A stretch of DNA of 14,999 nt from Chromatiales bacterium. Lineage in GTDB: Bacteria > Pseudomonadota > Gammaproteobacteria > UBA6429 > Thiohalophilaceae. The translations under genes and the position numbers were made by a program. Position 1 is the first letter of the stretch. Each line of letters begins with the position of its first letter. Below are positions 1-8,215 of this stretch, in pieces. The stretch spans positions 1-14,999 of the forward strand of contig JAHEDB010000013.1 of assembly GCA_024641465.1 (NCBI GenBank). Reading direction: 5' to 3'. The notes beneath the pieces are model-generated. The model saw nothing but the letters and a program-made list of their open reading frames with translations, ran no database searches and was not told where the DNA came from.

Positions 1-157
1 AGTTGGCGACGAGGGTGGTCTTGCCGGAACCGGCTTGTGCCGCTATCCATATTACCGGCTTCTGCTTTGCCTGATCGAGCAGCTGAAACAGCCTGTCACG
101 CTGGACGGTCCCCGGGAGTTTTGGGCATGTGATTTTGGCAAGGTAGACAGTTTTCAT
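1..157 (-). CDS. MalT-like ATP-dependent transcriptional regulator, N-terminal fragment (cut by window edge)
   Basis: About 52 N-terminal residues are present, starting at the ATG at 157-155 and running off the left edge. The peptide begins MKTVYLAKIT. Around residues 42-49 it has a clear Walker A loop (AGSGKTTL) for ATP binding. An N-terminal segment of the type K-I-T-x-P-x-L-P-G followed by an R-D-R-L-F motif just before the P-loop is typical of MalT/LAL-type regulators, large signal-transduction ATPases with a C-terminal LuxR helix-turn-helix. That C-terminal part lies outside the window, so the target genes are unknown. No strong ribosome binding site precedes the ATG. The gene points away from the nir cluster and is separated from it by repeats and an insertion-sequence remnant, so a functional link to nitrite reduction is not indicated. 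Confidence 0.7.
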   Translation of the reverse strand, partial: MKTVYLAKITCPKLPGTVQRDRLFQLLDQAKQKPVIWIAAQAGSGKTTLVAN

Positions 158-605
158 TGGTGTTTAATCATCGCATCAATCCAATAACCGTCTCTACAGT
201 AGGGAGTTTCTATTCACAGGTCAAGTCACTTCACCAGCACCCGCAGCGTTTGTCAACAGGGCGGAACCAGCGGAGTATTTTTGACAGGATAGTAAGCAGT
301 GATGGGACAAGCGTTAATGTCCGGAGAGTGAAATACATGACGACATAAATGAGACACCGACTCTAAGCATCCCCGCCATGCCGAAGACCAACTCCCTTAA
401 GGCCTACTTCGGTCGATTGCTGTCTCGCCATCATTCGTAAACCCGCTAGAGCTCTTCCCGTACAACCCGGATGGAATGAAATGGAATCCGAGGCTTGATG
501 ACAAACAAGAATTACTGGATTCCATTTCATTCCATCCGGGCTATATAGTTTAAGTTACTGAACAAACGCAGTGCGGTTGGACGCATATAAAGAACTATTT
601 AAGGC
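158..605. other. Gene-poor intergenic stretch
   Basis: No convincing coding region is seen on either strand between the MalT-like start and the insertion-sequence remnant. Short open frames lack ribosome binding sites and recognisable sequence. The only clear structure is the inverted pair at 466-540, listed separately. The promoter of the MalT-like gene should lie in the left part (158 to about 300), but no strong -35/-10 pair was recognised. Confidence 0.5.
466..540. repeat. REP/BIME-like inverted repeat pair
   Basis: Two perfectly complementary 24-base arms lie at 466-489 and 517-540, separated by 27 bases. The left arm starts CCCGGATGGAATG and the right arm ends CATTCCATCCGGG. Each arm also contains short complementary ends (CGGAT and ATCCG in the left, GGAT and ATCC in the right), so each could fold alone or the two could fold together. 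CCCGGAT / ATCCGGG ends next to GCTA are typical of repetitive extragenic palindromes in gammaproteobacteria. This is probably a paired REP unit, mobilised by a RAYT-type transposase encoded elsewhere. There is no T-run, so it is not a canonical terminator. The REP identity is inferred from its form; copy number in the genome cannot be seen here. Confidence 0.65.
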
Positions 606-1731
606 CACTAGTGTCCGGAAAAACCCAGCTCATTTATCCCTGACTACATGTTGTTAAAGTAAAATAATGCTATTTTCACCTGTCACCGACTTGAACTGCC
701 TACCTGATCGGCGCCACGCTTTAGCCTGACATCCCGGTTTGGAGTGGTCAGTCGGTGTATACAGGCAAACTCGTTTTCGCACAGGCGATGGATCATCTGC
801 CTTTGCACACATTTCGACGTTGCATTCAGCGCTACGACGGCAACCGGCACATCAAACACTTCACCGGCCAAGACCAGCATCGTTGCATGGCGTTCGCTCA
901 GCTTACCTATCGAGAAAGCCTTCGCGATATCGAAGTCTACCTAAGGCACAAAACAACAAGCTCTATCACATAAGTATACGCTCCAAGGTCGCCCGCAGCA
1001 CGCTGGCCGATGCCAACGAAAAACGCGACTGGCGTATCTACGCCGACTTCGCGTAATCATGGATACAGACTGCTCGACGACTTTATGCCGAAGAGGATCT
1101 TGGCCTCGAACTCGACAACACTATACGCACTCGATGCCACGACTATCGATCTCTGTCTTTCCGTACGTCAACATGCTCGACATATTGCTGCCGGAGCCTG
1201 GCGCTTTCTATGTCATGGACCGGGGCTATCTGGACTTCGAGCGGCTGTACCCGTTAAATCAGGCATCGGCCTTCTTCGTCATTCGCGCCAGGTCCAACCT
1301 TCAGTGCCGCAGGGTTTACTCCCATCCTGTGGACAAGCGCACCGGCTTACGGTGCGATCAAACAGTGAGCCTCACCGGTTTCTATACCTCTCAGCACTCA
1401 CCATCACCGAACGCTATCGATACCGCTGGCAGGTAGAACTGTTTTTCAAATGGATAAAACAGCACCTGCGCATCAAATCATTTTTCGGCACTTCGGAGAA
1501 CGCAGTCAGGACGCAGGTCTGGATTGCAGTCTCCGTTTACGTTCTTATCGCCATCATCAAAAAGCGACTCAATATCAAGGCCAGTCTCTATTCGATTCTA
1601 CAGATTTTTAGCCTGACCGTTTTCGAAACTATACCGACAGATCAACTACTTACAGGGTGCGACCAGAACTTGAAAGACCATAAAACCGATAACCAGTTGA
1701 ATCTATTTGACTAATTTTCCGGACACTAGTG
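606..1731 (+). mobile_element. Decayed IS4-family insertion sequence
   Basis: The element is bounded by perfect 17-base inverted ends: CACTAGTGTCCGGAAAA at 606-622 and its complement at 1715-1731. Between them lies a broken transposase related to IS4-type (DUF4372) enzymes. The outermost eight bases, CACTAGTG, are their own complement. They therefore appear as both a direct and an inverted repeat, and it cannot be decided from this copy how much is element end and how much is target duplication. At about 1.13 kb the element is shorter than expected for a full transposase of roughly 380-400 residues, in line with internal deletions. It is not expected to move by itself. Confidence 0.85.
755..1714 (+). 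pseudogene. IS4-family (DUF4372) transposase, multiply disrupted
   Basis: The protein can be followed only by changing frame. From 755 (GTG) one reads MYTGKLVFAQ and then the DUF4372-like LPLHTFRRC and AQLTYRESLRDIE. Near 950 the frame shifts to KLYHISIRSKVARSTLADAN. A stop at 1054-1056 replaces the residue after YADFA. Near 1120 it shifts again to YALDATTIDLCLSV. A deletion of roughly 35 codons near 1165 joins this to NMLDILLPEPG. A second deletion near 1390 precedes ALTITERYRYRWQVELFFK, and the frame ends in NQLNLFD and a stop at 1714. The DDE residues are still readable: Asp in YALDATT, Asp in YVMDRGY, and Glu in the Y-x2-R-x3-E-x6-K signature. The sizes of the missing parts are estimated from memory of the family. 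The gene is clearly non-functional. Confidence 0.85.
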
Positions 1732-2035
1732 AATATTTGTATTGATTTAGTATAGAAAGCACTCTCAGCTGCATGAGATATGACAACCATACCTGTCAAA
1801 TTCAGGTATCGGAGAAAAACTTTAACGTTAAGAAATATATGAATATATTTAGACGAACCATTACTGAGGCAGCAGAAATTTATTCAATTCAAGAAGCTGG
1901 TGAGGATAAAAACAATATCGTGTTTTTACAGTTATAAAAATATCAGAATAGTCCCTTGCCGCGTTCATTCAGATACAACGCTGGTCAGCGCGGCTGGATA
2001 GAGACTGTATCCGAGCAATGATTAACCAACGGGCA
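1732..2035. other. AT-rich intergenic stretch between IS remnant and nirN
   Basis: No recognised gene is present. A 32-codon plus-strand open frame (1839-1937, ATG to TAA, starting MNIFRRT) lacks a good ribosome binding site and resembles nothing known to me; it may be chance or a gene tail left by the IS insertion. A short CGCTG/CAGCG hairpin at 1979-1990 lies downstream of the nirN stop. It has only a two-base gap between arms and no T-run, so it is a poor terminator candidate. No strong rho-independent terminator for the nir operon is visible here. Confidence 0.4.
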
Positions 2036-3589
2036 TCAGTGACTGGTCCCGGCTGAGCGGTGGATCTTGTTATAGACGTTGTATTTGCCCGAGGGTTTCT
2101 TCATGGGCAGGCGTTTGATCTCCTTGAGGGTCCTGGCGTCGTAGACGATCACCGCGCCGTCCATGTCCCAGATACTCAGCAGGGCGTAGCGGCCATAGCG
2201 GTCAAACTCCACGTGGGCGGCGTTCTTGCCCGGCGCCGGACGCAGGGTCTGGACGATCTCCAGGGTGTTTTTATCGATAATATGCACGGCCTCCTTGTTG
2301 GGGCCGAAGAACACATCGGTCCAGGCATAGGGGGAATTTTCATGGCTGCGCATGAAGAAGCCCGGGCCGAGGGTCGGGATGCGTTTGATCACCTTCCAGT
2401 CCTTCATGTCGATGATGTCGACCTCGCTCTTTTGCAGGTTGGGGGTGGCCATCACCGGGTGGCCCTGGTAGTCCCAGATGATGCCCGAGCCGAGATGCGG
2501 TAGGCCGGCCAGCTCCAGGTCGGCGACCTTGCGGCGGACATCGAGGTTCACCACCTGGCCATTCTTGCCATTGCGCGCCGCGCCGATCAGGTGGGTATAG
2601 GGGAGATCGAAAAAGAAATCGTCCAGGTAGTCATCCAGTACCATGCGGCGGATCGGAAAGGCGGACTTGTCCTCAATCCCCTCCTTGTGCTGATAGTCAT
2701 GCACCAGACCGTGATACACCGGCTCATGTTTGTCGTTGTAGTAGATCTCCCAGACCTCGGGGATGTCCTTCAACGCCACAATGAAACTGTTGCGCGGCGC
2801 GGCGGTATAGACCGCGCTGACGCGGGAGGTCTTGCCGTGCTTGTCCTGCGCGGTAATGGTCTGCACCGGTTTGAGGTCAGTGGCATCCAGCACCACCAGG
2901 GTATGGGGCAGGTAGTTGCCGACCAGGACATAGCGCCCATCCCCCGACACGGCCAGGTTACGGGTATTGATCCCGGCCCTGATCTCGGCCACGGTCTTGA
3001 GGTTGTACATATCAAACTTGCTCACCCAGCCGTCACGCGAGGCGAAGTAGACGAAGCGGCCGTCGGGGGAATACTTGGGTCCGCCGTGCAGGGCGAAGCG
3101 GGTCTTGAAACGATGGATCGGTTCCAGCTTGTCGCCATCAAGGATGGTGGCGTGATGGTCACCCAGTTCGACCACGATAAACAGGTTGAGGGGGTCGGCC
3201 TGATAAATCGGTTTGTTGCCCAGCGTGGTTTGTTGAAAATGGATCACATGGCTCTTGTTGATCTCGTCCATGCCCCACACCGGGACACTCGCCAGGGGGG
3301 TGTAGATGAGGTCGACCAGGGTCTGGATCTGCGCCGGCTGGAGTTTGTCGGCAAAGGCCGGCATCTGGGTGGCGCTGCGCCCCTGACTGATGACCTTGAT
3401 CGCCTCGGCCTTCTTCAGGCGCCCGAGGTTTTCCGGCAACAGGGCCGGGCCCATGCCGCCCAGTCGGTCCGCACCATGGCAACTCGCGCAGTGTTGTTTA
3501 AACAGGGCCAGGCTATTGGCGTCGGCGGCGCGGGCCGGGCCGGCCAGCATAAACAGGAGCGCGGCACCGACGATCAGGAAGTTTTGCAT
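2036..3589 (-). CDS. nirN: NirN, periplasmic c-type cytochrome with heme d1-binding propeller (dihydro-heme d1 dehydrogenase)
   Basis: Known NirN oxidises dihydro-heme d1 to d1 in the periplasm, the last step before loading of NirS. The preferred start, ATG at 3589, gives 517 residues with a signal peptide (residues 1-21, cleavage after ARA) and an AAGGG ribosome site upstream. An in-frame extension to 3655 would add 22 residues and spoil the signal peptide. Heme c binds at CASCH (34-38), with Met in QMPAF (75-79) as likely axial ligand. The rest is an eight-bladed d1 propeller like NirS. His168 (FALHGGP) aligns with the NirS proximal d1 ligand, and the PHLGSG motif replaces the NirS HDGGWD motif, which favours NirN over a second NirS. 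It is the last nir gene, 81 bases after nirJ; that gap could hold its own promoter, but none is clear. Confidence 0.88.
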   Translation of the reverse strand: MQNFLIVGAALLFMLAGPARAADANSLALFKQHCASCHGADRLGGMGPALLPENLGRLKKAEAIKVISQGRSATQMPAFADKLQPAQIQTLVDLIYTPLASVPVWGMDEINKSHVIHFQQTTLGNKPIYQADPLNLFIVVELGDHHATILDGDKLEPIHRFKTRFALHGGPKYSPDGRFVYFASRDGWVSKFDMYNLKTVAEIRAGINTRNLAVSGDGRYVLVGNYLPHTLVVLDATDLKPVQTITAQDKHGKTSRVSAVYTAAPRNSFIVALKDIPEVWEIYYNDKHEPVYHGLVHDYQHKEGIEDKSAFPIRRMVLDDYLDDFFFDLPYTHLIGAARNGKNGQVVNLDVRRKVADLELAGLPHLGSGIIWDYQGHPVMATPNLQKSEVDIIDMKDWKVIKRIPTLGPGFFMRSHENSPYAWTDVFFGPNKEAVHIIDKNTLEIVQTLRPAPGKNAAHVEFDRYGRYALLSIWDMDGAVIVYDARTLKEIKRLPMKKPSGKYNVYNKIHRSAGTSH

Positions 3590-3670
3590 GGAATAACACC
3601 CTTGAAATTTTAATGATGGATAAAGCCCATTCATTTTATTCTTATATATAGTCAAAAAACTTTGGTCTGC

Positions 3671-4897
3671 TCAGGCCCTGCTGCGCCGATAGGGTGTCAC
3701 GGTCAGGCGTTCCGCGCCCGCTTCCACCCCGATCTCCTCATCCGTCAGATAACAGGCCGGGTCCTCGGCCCAGAAATTACCGGTCAACTGGTGGGCTCGC
3801 ACCCGGGTGTTGCCGCCACACACATCGAGATAACGGCACGCACCGCAGCGTCCTTCAAGCGGACGGGGCGAGGCCTTGAGCCCGGCCATCAGGGGATCGG
3901 AGGTGTCCGGCCAGATGGCCGAGAAGGGCCGTTGCCGGACGTTACCCAGGGAGTAATGCCACCAGAAGGTATCCGGATGCACCTCACCCAGATTATCGAT
4001 ATTGGCGATGTTGACCCCAGAGGAGTTGCCGCCCCAGCACACCAGGCTGTCGCGCATCGCCGCGACGTGTTGCGGGAAGCGTTTTTGTAACCAATATAAT
4101 AGATACACCCCGTCGGCATCGTTGTTGCCGGTGACAAACTCACGCTGCCGGCCGGCCTGCACATCCGCCCAGCAGGTCTCAAATAACAGGTCCATGGCAT
4201 CACGGGTCATCTGATGGATCACATCGTCCTTGCGGTTCTTGTTACCGCGCCCGGCATAATTGAGGTGTGACAGATAAAACTTGTCGACCTGCTCGTCCTG
4301 CATGATCTGTAACAGCTCGGGCAGTTCGTGGGCGTTGTCCTGGGTCAGGGTGAAACGCAGGCCGACCTTGATGCCATGCTCATGGCACAGACGTATACCG
4401 TGCATCGCCTCATCATAGGCGCCCTGCTTGCGACGAAACACATCGTGGGTGGCGCGCACCCCATCGATACTGATCCCCACATAGTCATAGCCCACGGCGG
4501 CGATCTGCTGGATATTGTCTTGCGTCACCAGGGTGCCATTGGATGACAGACCGACATAAAAACCCATTGCCTTGGCGCGTTGTGAGATCTCAAAGATATC
4601 GGGGCGCAACAACGGCTCACCACCGGACAGGATCAGCACCGGCACATGAAAGTCTTTTAGATCATCCATCACCGTGAATATTTCAGCGGTGCTCAACTCG
4701 CCGGGAAAATCCTTGTCCGCCGAAATCGAATAACAGTGTTTGCAGGTCAGGTTGCAACGGCGAATCAGGTTCCAGATCACCACTGGACCTGGCAGGCGCT
4801 GTGGACCACTCGCCGCGCCGCGCCGGTTCAGAGTGCTGAGATCCGCGCCCTGTTCCAGCGCCGCCAGTTGCTGCATGTATTTTGATATTCTGAACAT
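3671..4897 (-). CDS. nirJ: NirJ, radical SAM enzyme of heme d1 biosynthesis
   Basis: NirJ acts on 12,18-didecarboxysiroheme in the cytoplasm, replacing two propionate chains on the way to heme d1. The 408-residue protein has the radical SAM cluster motif CNLTCKHC (Cys48, Cys52, Cys55) and the SAM-binding SGGEP (91-95). Its C-terminal SPASM-like cysteine set is Cys287, Cys351, Cys354, Cys360 and Cys382 (CGACRYLDVCGGN, DPACYL), for a second iron-sulfur cluster. Length and layout are as usual for NirJ. The ATG at 4897 follows the nirH stop by four bases, with AAGGAT upstream, so translation is probably coupled to nirH. Other SPASM family members (PqqE, AhbC/AhbD) share the motifs, but the position straight after nirD-L-G-H makes NirJ secure. 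Confidence 0.95.
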   Translation of the reverse strand: MFRISKYMQQLAALEQGADLSTLNRRGAASGPQRLPGPVVIWNLIRRCNLTCKHCYSISADKDFPGELSTAEIFTVMDDLKDFHVPVLILSGGEPLLRPDIFEISQRAKAMGFYVGLSSNGTLVTQDNIQQIAAVGYDYVGISIDGVRATHDVFRRKQGAYDEAMHGIRLCHEHGIKVGLRFTLTQDNAHELPELLQIMQDEQVDKFYLSHLNYAGRGNKNRKDDVIHQMTRDAMDLLFETCWADVQAGRQREFVTGNNDADGVYLLYWLQKRFPQHVAAMRDSLVCWGGNSSGVNIANIDNLGEVHPDTFWWHYSLGNVRQRPFSAIWPDTSDPLMAGLKASPRPLEGRCGACRYLDVCGGNTRVRAHQLTGNFWAEDPACYLTDEEIGVEAGAERLTVTPYRRSRA

Positions 4898-4901
4898 GGT
4901 G

Positions 4902-5429
4902 TTAATCCTTGAGACGCATGCCGGTCTTTTTCAGTATACGGCTGCTATACAATACATCATGGCCGCGGTCATGTTTGCCTAGCAGTTTTGAAATATGTTC
5001 GACATGCTGCATCACCTCGTCGCGGCTGGCGGCGTGCACCATGGCAAACAGATTGTAAGGCCAGCCGGGTAAATGCCGCGGGCGATGATAACAGTGGCTG
5101 ACAAAGTCCAGCATGCCGACCATTTTGCCAAGATCACTGATCCTGTCATCGGGCACATCCCACACCGTCATGCCATTGGCCTGATAACCCAATCGATAAT
5201 GATTCGGCACCGCGGCGATACGCCGGATGATGCCCCGATCGAGCATAGCCTGCATCCGCCGCTTGACCTCGGCCGGACTGATACCCACCTCAGCGGCAAC
5301 GGCATCGTATGGCCGGGGGACCAGCGGCAAACCGGACTGGGTGGCGACAATGATACGGCGATCCACCGCATCGATGTACTCGTGGTCATCAGCAGCATCC
5401 AGCGTTTGTAATTTTTCAGTTGCCTTCAT
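4902..5429 (-). CDS. nirH: NirH, siroheme decarboxylase subunit (Lrp/AsnC-like)
   Basis: This is one of four paralogous subunits that decarboxylate siroheme to 12,18-didecarboxysiroheme. The 175-residue protein has an N-terminal winged helix of the Lrp/AsnC type (about 20-75) and a C-terminal ferredoxin-like domain carrying CYHRPRHLPGWPYNLF (113-128), the signature of the NirL/NirH type. NirL (5999-6517) shares this signature, while NirD and NirG have the other type. H is assigned because it is the last of the four and lies directly before nirJ, as in P. aeruginosa. The ATG at 5429 has only a weak ribosome site. Unlike its tightly packed neighbours, it is preceded by a 105-base gap with repeat-like sequence. 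Confidence 0.9.
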   Translation of the reverse strand: MKATEKLQTLDAADDHEYIDAVDRRIIVATQSGLPLVPRPYDAVAAEVGISPAEVKRRMQAMLDRGIIRRIAAVPNHYRLGYQANGMTVWDVPDDRISDLGKMVGMLDFVSHCYHRPRHLPGWPYNLFAMVHAASRDEVMQHVEHISKLLGKHDRGHDVLYSSRILKKTGMRLKD

Positions 5430-5534
5430 GGATCAAATACCCGGACCTGCCCTTGCAATTCGTTTCGACTTTCATTAAATAATTTTTTCTTGGTGTACTT
5501 GGTGCCTTGGCGGTTAAAATGTTTTTTTAGAAAA
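5430..5534. repeat. Spacer between nirG and nirH with a CTTGGTG-type repeat
   Basis: This is the only sizeable gap inside the nirF-to-nirJ gene run. Bases 5489-5519 hold a TTGGTG run reading TTGGTGTACTTGGTGCC followed by TTGGCGG and TTAAAA. Read on the minus strand it gives CCGCCAAGG-CACCAAG-TACACCAAG and then an A-rich tail. The form, short CCAAG units spaced by a few bases, is like dispersed non-coding repeats I have seen in many bacterial genomes. Family membership is from memory and was not checked. No clear promoter or terminator is visible. Confidence 0.45.
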
Positions 5535-5981
5535 TCAGCTGACCTGTAACTCCAGACCGATATAAAACTCTTCCAGCTTGGGCATGTTATACACAGCATA
5601 ACCGGTGAGTTGTTCGATCTCGGCATTGACCTCATCGATACGCTGTTTCGATTCGGTCGCCAGCACAAACCACATGTTGAATTCATGTTCACGCTGATAG
5701 TTGTGCGCCACCTCGGCAAAACCATTGACCTGTTCGCTGACCCGCTCAAAGTCCTCCGCGGCGATCTTCATCGCCACCAGACTGAAGGCGCCCCCCATGC
5801 GTTCGGCATGATACATGGGGCCAAAACGGGTGAGCTGTTTTTCCTGTAGCAGGCTTTGCAGACGTTGGATCAGCGTCGCCTCATCACAGCCCAGTTGCTC
5901 CGCCACTTCGGCATAGGGCGAATCGGAGATCGGAAAGCCCTTTTGCAGGCGGTTGATGATCTTTTTATCCAGTTTATCCAC
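5535..5981 (-). CDS. nirG: NirG, siroheme decarboxylase subunit (Lrp/AsnC-like)
   Basis: NirG is a partner of NirH in the NirDLGH siroheme decarboxylase, in the cytoplasm. The 148-residue protein begins with a winged-helix domain (about 3-55) and carries HNYQREHEFNMWFV at 93-106, the NirD/NirG-type signature with its conserved histidines. The start is GTG at 5981, 17 bases after the nirL stop. No ATG or good ribosome site is nearby, which suggests low initiation or coupling to nirL. The other protein with this signature in the window (6508-7011) lies next to nirF and is therefore called NirD; this one follows nirL and precedes nirH, so it is NirG. Confidence 0.9.
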   Translation of the reverse strand: MDKLDKKIINRLQKGFPISDSPYAEVAEQLGCDEATLIQRLQSLLQEKQLTRFGPMYHAERMGGAFSLVAMKIAAEDFERVSEQVNGFAEVAHNYQREHEFNMWFVLATESKQRIDEVNAEIEQLTGYAVYNMPKLEEFYIGLELQVS

Positions 5982-5998
5982 GGTGATTAATTTATATA

Positions 5999-6517
5999 TT
6001 AATAACGTGCGCCACGTTGTTTAAATCGGCGTCGGCTGAACAGGACCTCATGCGCAATATCTTGCAGGGCGCATTGCTCGATCACTAAATCAACACAGCC
6101 GATCACCTCATCACGGTCACGACCGTGGATCATGCAGAACAGGTTATAGCGCCATTGGGGCAGACGCCGCGGCCGCTGATAACACAGGGTAATAAAATCA
6201 AACTGGCCCAGGCACCGCCCGAGTTCGGCGACCTGACTGTCAGGTACATCCCAGACCACCATGGCATTGGCCCGATAACCCAGCTCATGATGGCGCACCA
6301 CCACACCCATGCGTTTGATAAACTCATCGTCCAGCAGGCGTTGCAGGCGTTGTATGACCTCGGCCTCCTCCATGCCAATGCGGCGGCCGATCTCGGCATA
6401 GGGATGCGGGCACAGAGGTAATCCGGTCTGAATGGCAGCGACCAATGCCTTGTCCCGTCCATCCAGTTCGGCGCTCTGCAACATGCCTTGCGGTAATTTC
6501 GCCACGTTCATGACCAT
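5999..6517 (-). CDS. nirL: NirL, siroheme decarboxylase subunit (Lrp/AsnC-like)
   Basis: NirL pairs with NirD in the siroheme decarboxylase set. The 172-residue product has a winged helix at about 20-75, then HHELGYRANAMVVWDVPD (76-93) and CYQRPRRLPQWRYNLF (112-127), the signature shared with NirH. Two starts are possible: ATG at 6517, used here, and an ATG two codons on at 6511, which makes a classic ATGA overlap with the nirD stop (6510-6508). Either way the gene overlaps nirD, pointing to coupled translation and a fixed subunit ratio. Confidence 0.9.
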   Translation of the reverse strand: MVMNVAKLPQGMLQSAELDGRDKALVAAIQTGLPLCPHPYAEIGRRIGMEEAEVIQRLQRLLDDEFIKRMGVVVRHHELGYRANAMVVWDVPDSQVAELGRCLGQFDFITLCYQRPRRLPQWRYNLFCMIHGRDRDEVIGCVDLVIEQCALQDIAHEVLFSRRRFKQRGARY

Positions 6518-7011
6518 TTGAGATCGAACCCCAGATCGATATGATAATCTTCCACCAGCGGCAGGTATAAAACCTTGATACCGCTGCGCACTTCTATCTC
6601 ATGCAACACGGTCTTCAGGTGCAGCGTATCCCGGGCGGTAGCGACAAACCACAGATTAAACTCGTGTTCACGTTCATAGTTATGATTGACCTCGGCGTAA
6701 CCATTGACCAGTTGCGCAACCTCATCCAGTCTTTCCGGCGCAACCGCCATGGCCGCCAGGGTGCTCACCCCGACACGGTTGGGACGAAACACCGCCCCCA
6801 CCCGGCTGATGGCGCCCTGCTCCTGGAGTTTTTGCAGTGTGTCGATCACCTCTTGCTCCGTCACCCCCAGACGCGCGGCAATATCCGCATAGGGTGTGGC
6901 CGTGAGGGGGAAGTCATGCTGAAAATCATTTAACAGGCGGCGTTCCAGCATACTCAAGGGCAGGCTGACGTTGTTAGCCTCGTTTAACTGCTGATTGATT
7001 CGATGTGTCAT
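6508..7011 (-). CDS. nirD: NirD, siroheme decarboxylase subunit (Lrp/AsnC-like)
   Basis: This is the first of the four siroheme decarboxylase genes. With the ATG at 7011 the protein has 167 residues: an N-terminal tail, a winged helix (about 22-75) and HNYEREHEFNLWFV at 110-123, the NirD/NirG signature. The open frame continues upstream to a GTG at 7068, but that would overlap nirF by 44 bases. The ATG at 7011 lies 13 bases after the nirF stop with GGGAT nearby, so it is preferred. The 3' end overlaps nirL. Assignment as NirD rather than NirG rests on position straight after nirF. Confidence 0.88.
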   Translation of the reverse strand: MTHRINQQLNEANNVSLPLSMLERRLLNDFQHDFPLTATPYADIAARLGVTEQEVIDTLQKLQEQGAISRVGAVFRPNRVGVSTLAAMAVAPERLDEVAQLVNGYAEVNHNYEREHEFNLWFVATARDTLHLKTVLHEIEVRSGIKVLYLPLVEDYHIDLGFDLKWS

Positions 7012-7024
7012 ATCATCAATCCCG

Positions 7025-8215
7025 TTACAGACCAATACGGTGCGCGCGTGAGGTAAAAAATATACCACTGGGGTTTTTCATTTCCAGGCTGCTGCGCTGC
7101 TCAAAGGTCCGGGTGTCATAGACCAGTACGCGGTCATCATCACGCGAGGAGACCCATACCTCTTCACCACGCGGGGTGAATTCCATGTGCAATACCGCCT
7201 TACCCGGTTTGAGCGTTTTAATGATCTGCATAGTCTTGGTATCGACCACCTGCACCGTATCATTGAGGGGATAGGCAAAATTAATCCACACCTGCCGGCC
7301 GTCGGGACGGGCCATCACGAATACCGGTTGACCATGGACCTTGATGGATTTTTTCTGTTGCCAAGTGTGGCGGTCCACCACCAGCACCTCATGATGACCA
7401 ACCGACGGCAGAAAGGCATAATCACCGGCCATCGCCCAGCCTTCAAGGTGGGGCATTTTATACACCGGCAGTTTCTGCTCGCCGCGTCCATAACCGTTAA
7501 GTATGCGCTTGACGCCTTTGTCGAGGTTCCACATATCCAGCATGGCCAGGCCGTCTTCACCGAACAGGCCGGCGATATAAAAACGACCATCCTCAGTGAT
7601 CAGACCATCATAGGGTTGATTGCCGACCTTGATAAACTTTTGTATTTGCGGTTTGGCCGGTTCCGTCAGATCCGCCACCCAGATCTCGCCTGCATCGTAC
7701 AGGCTGAAGACAAACTTCTGCCCCGGGGCATCGACCAGACCGACCACCTTGGAGCGCTTGCCCTCATTGCCATAGGTCGCCGGGATGTCCACCAGCAGTT
7801 CCAGGCTTTGGGTATCGAACACCTTGATCCCCCCCGGAGTGTAATTAGACACCGCCAGCAGGCGGCCATCCTGGGAGATGGCGCCTCCGATACTGTTACC
7901 GGATTGAATAACGCGTTTGACCAGCTTGCCCTGCAGGATGTCGATCTGGCTCAGGCCGCCATCACGGCCAAACACATAGGCATATCTTTCGTCGCGTGAA
8001 TACACGATCGAGGCATGGGAAAGGTCGCCCAGTCCCGTCACCTGACCAAGACGGCTGCGACTGCTGGTCTCGACGATCTGCACACTACCCGTGGCCCGCT
8101 CTATAACCACGCCCATGTCACCGGTGCCACGCAGGGTCGCACACGCGGTCAGGCCCAAACAGGAAATCATAATGAGCGGTTTTACACATCGCAGCAGGCG
8201 ATTGCGATTAGGCAT
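7025..8215 (-). CDS. nirF: NirF, heme d1 biosynthesis lipoprotein with d1-type propeller
   Basis: NirF is needed for heme d1 formation in the periplasm; it binds d1-type hemes and interacts with NirS and NirN in other denitrifiers. The 396-residue protein starts with a lipoprotein signal (lipobox LTAC, Cys25) and lacks a CxxCH motif. The rest is a cd1-like beta-propeller. His67 (DLSHASIVYS) aligns with the proximal d1 ligand of NirS and probably matches the histidine shown to be essential in Paracoccus NirF. Other landmarks are PYDGLITEDGR and NPSGIFFTSRAHR near the end. The ATG at 8215 has a strong AAGGAG site eight bases upstream and shares one base with the nirC stop, so the two are translationally coupled. 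Confidence 0.95.
   Translation of the reverse strand: MPNRNRLLRCVKPLIMISCLGLTACATLRGTGDMGVVIERATGSVQIVETSSRSRLGQVTGLGDLSHASIVYSRDERYAYVFGRDGGLSQIDILQGKLVKRVIQSGNSIGGAISQDGRLLAVSNYTPGGIKVFDTQSLELLVDIPATYGNEGKRSKVVGLVDAPGQKFVFSLYDAGEIWVADLTEPAKPQIQKFIKVGNQPYDGLITEDGRFYIAGLFGEDGLAMLDMWNLDKGVKRILNGYGRGEQKLPVYKMPHLEGWAMAGDYAFLPSVGHHEVLVVDRHTWQQKKSIKVHGQPVFVMARPDGRQVWINFAYPLNDTVQVVDTKTMQIIKTLKPGKAVLHMEFTPRGEEVWVSSRDDDRVLVYDTRTFEQRSSLEMKNPSGIFFTSRAHRIGL

Noticed and set aside
157..348. 63-residue plus-strand frame at the left end
   Set aside because: No ribosome site, no recognisable sequence, and it overlaps the likely promoter region of the MalT-like gene.
2060..3613. Long plus-strand open frames (147 and 340 residues) opposite nirN
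   Set aside because: They are antisense shadows of nirN, with low-complexity Val/Gly/Asp/His-rich sequence and no ribosome sites; the minus-strand cytochrome is unmistakable.
3627..3655. Possible sigma-70 promoter before nirN (TTGACT at 3655-3650, minus strand)
   Set aside because: No -10-like hexamer at 16-18 bases; the TA-rich sequence that follows is too close, so no promoter was called.
7187..7999. 270-residue plus-strand open frame opposite nirF
   Set aside because: It is a shadow frame of nirF with no recognisable domain; similar shadows occur opposite nirS and nirE.
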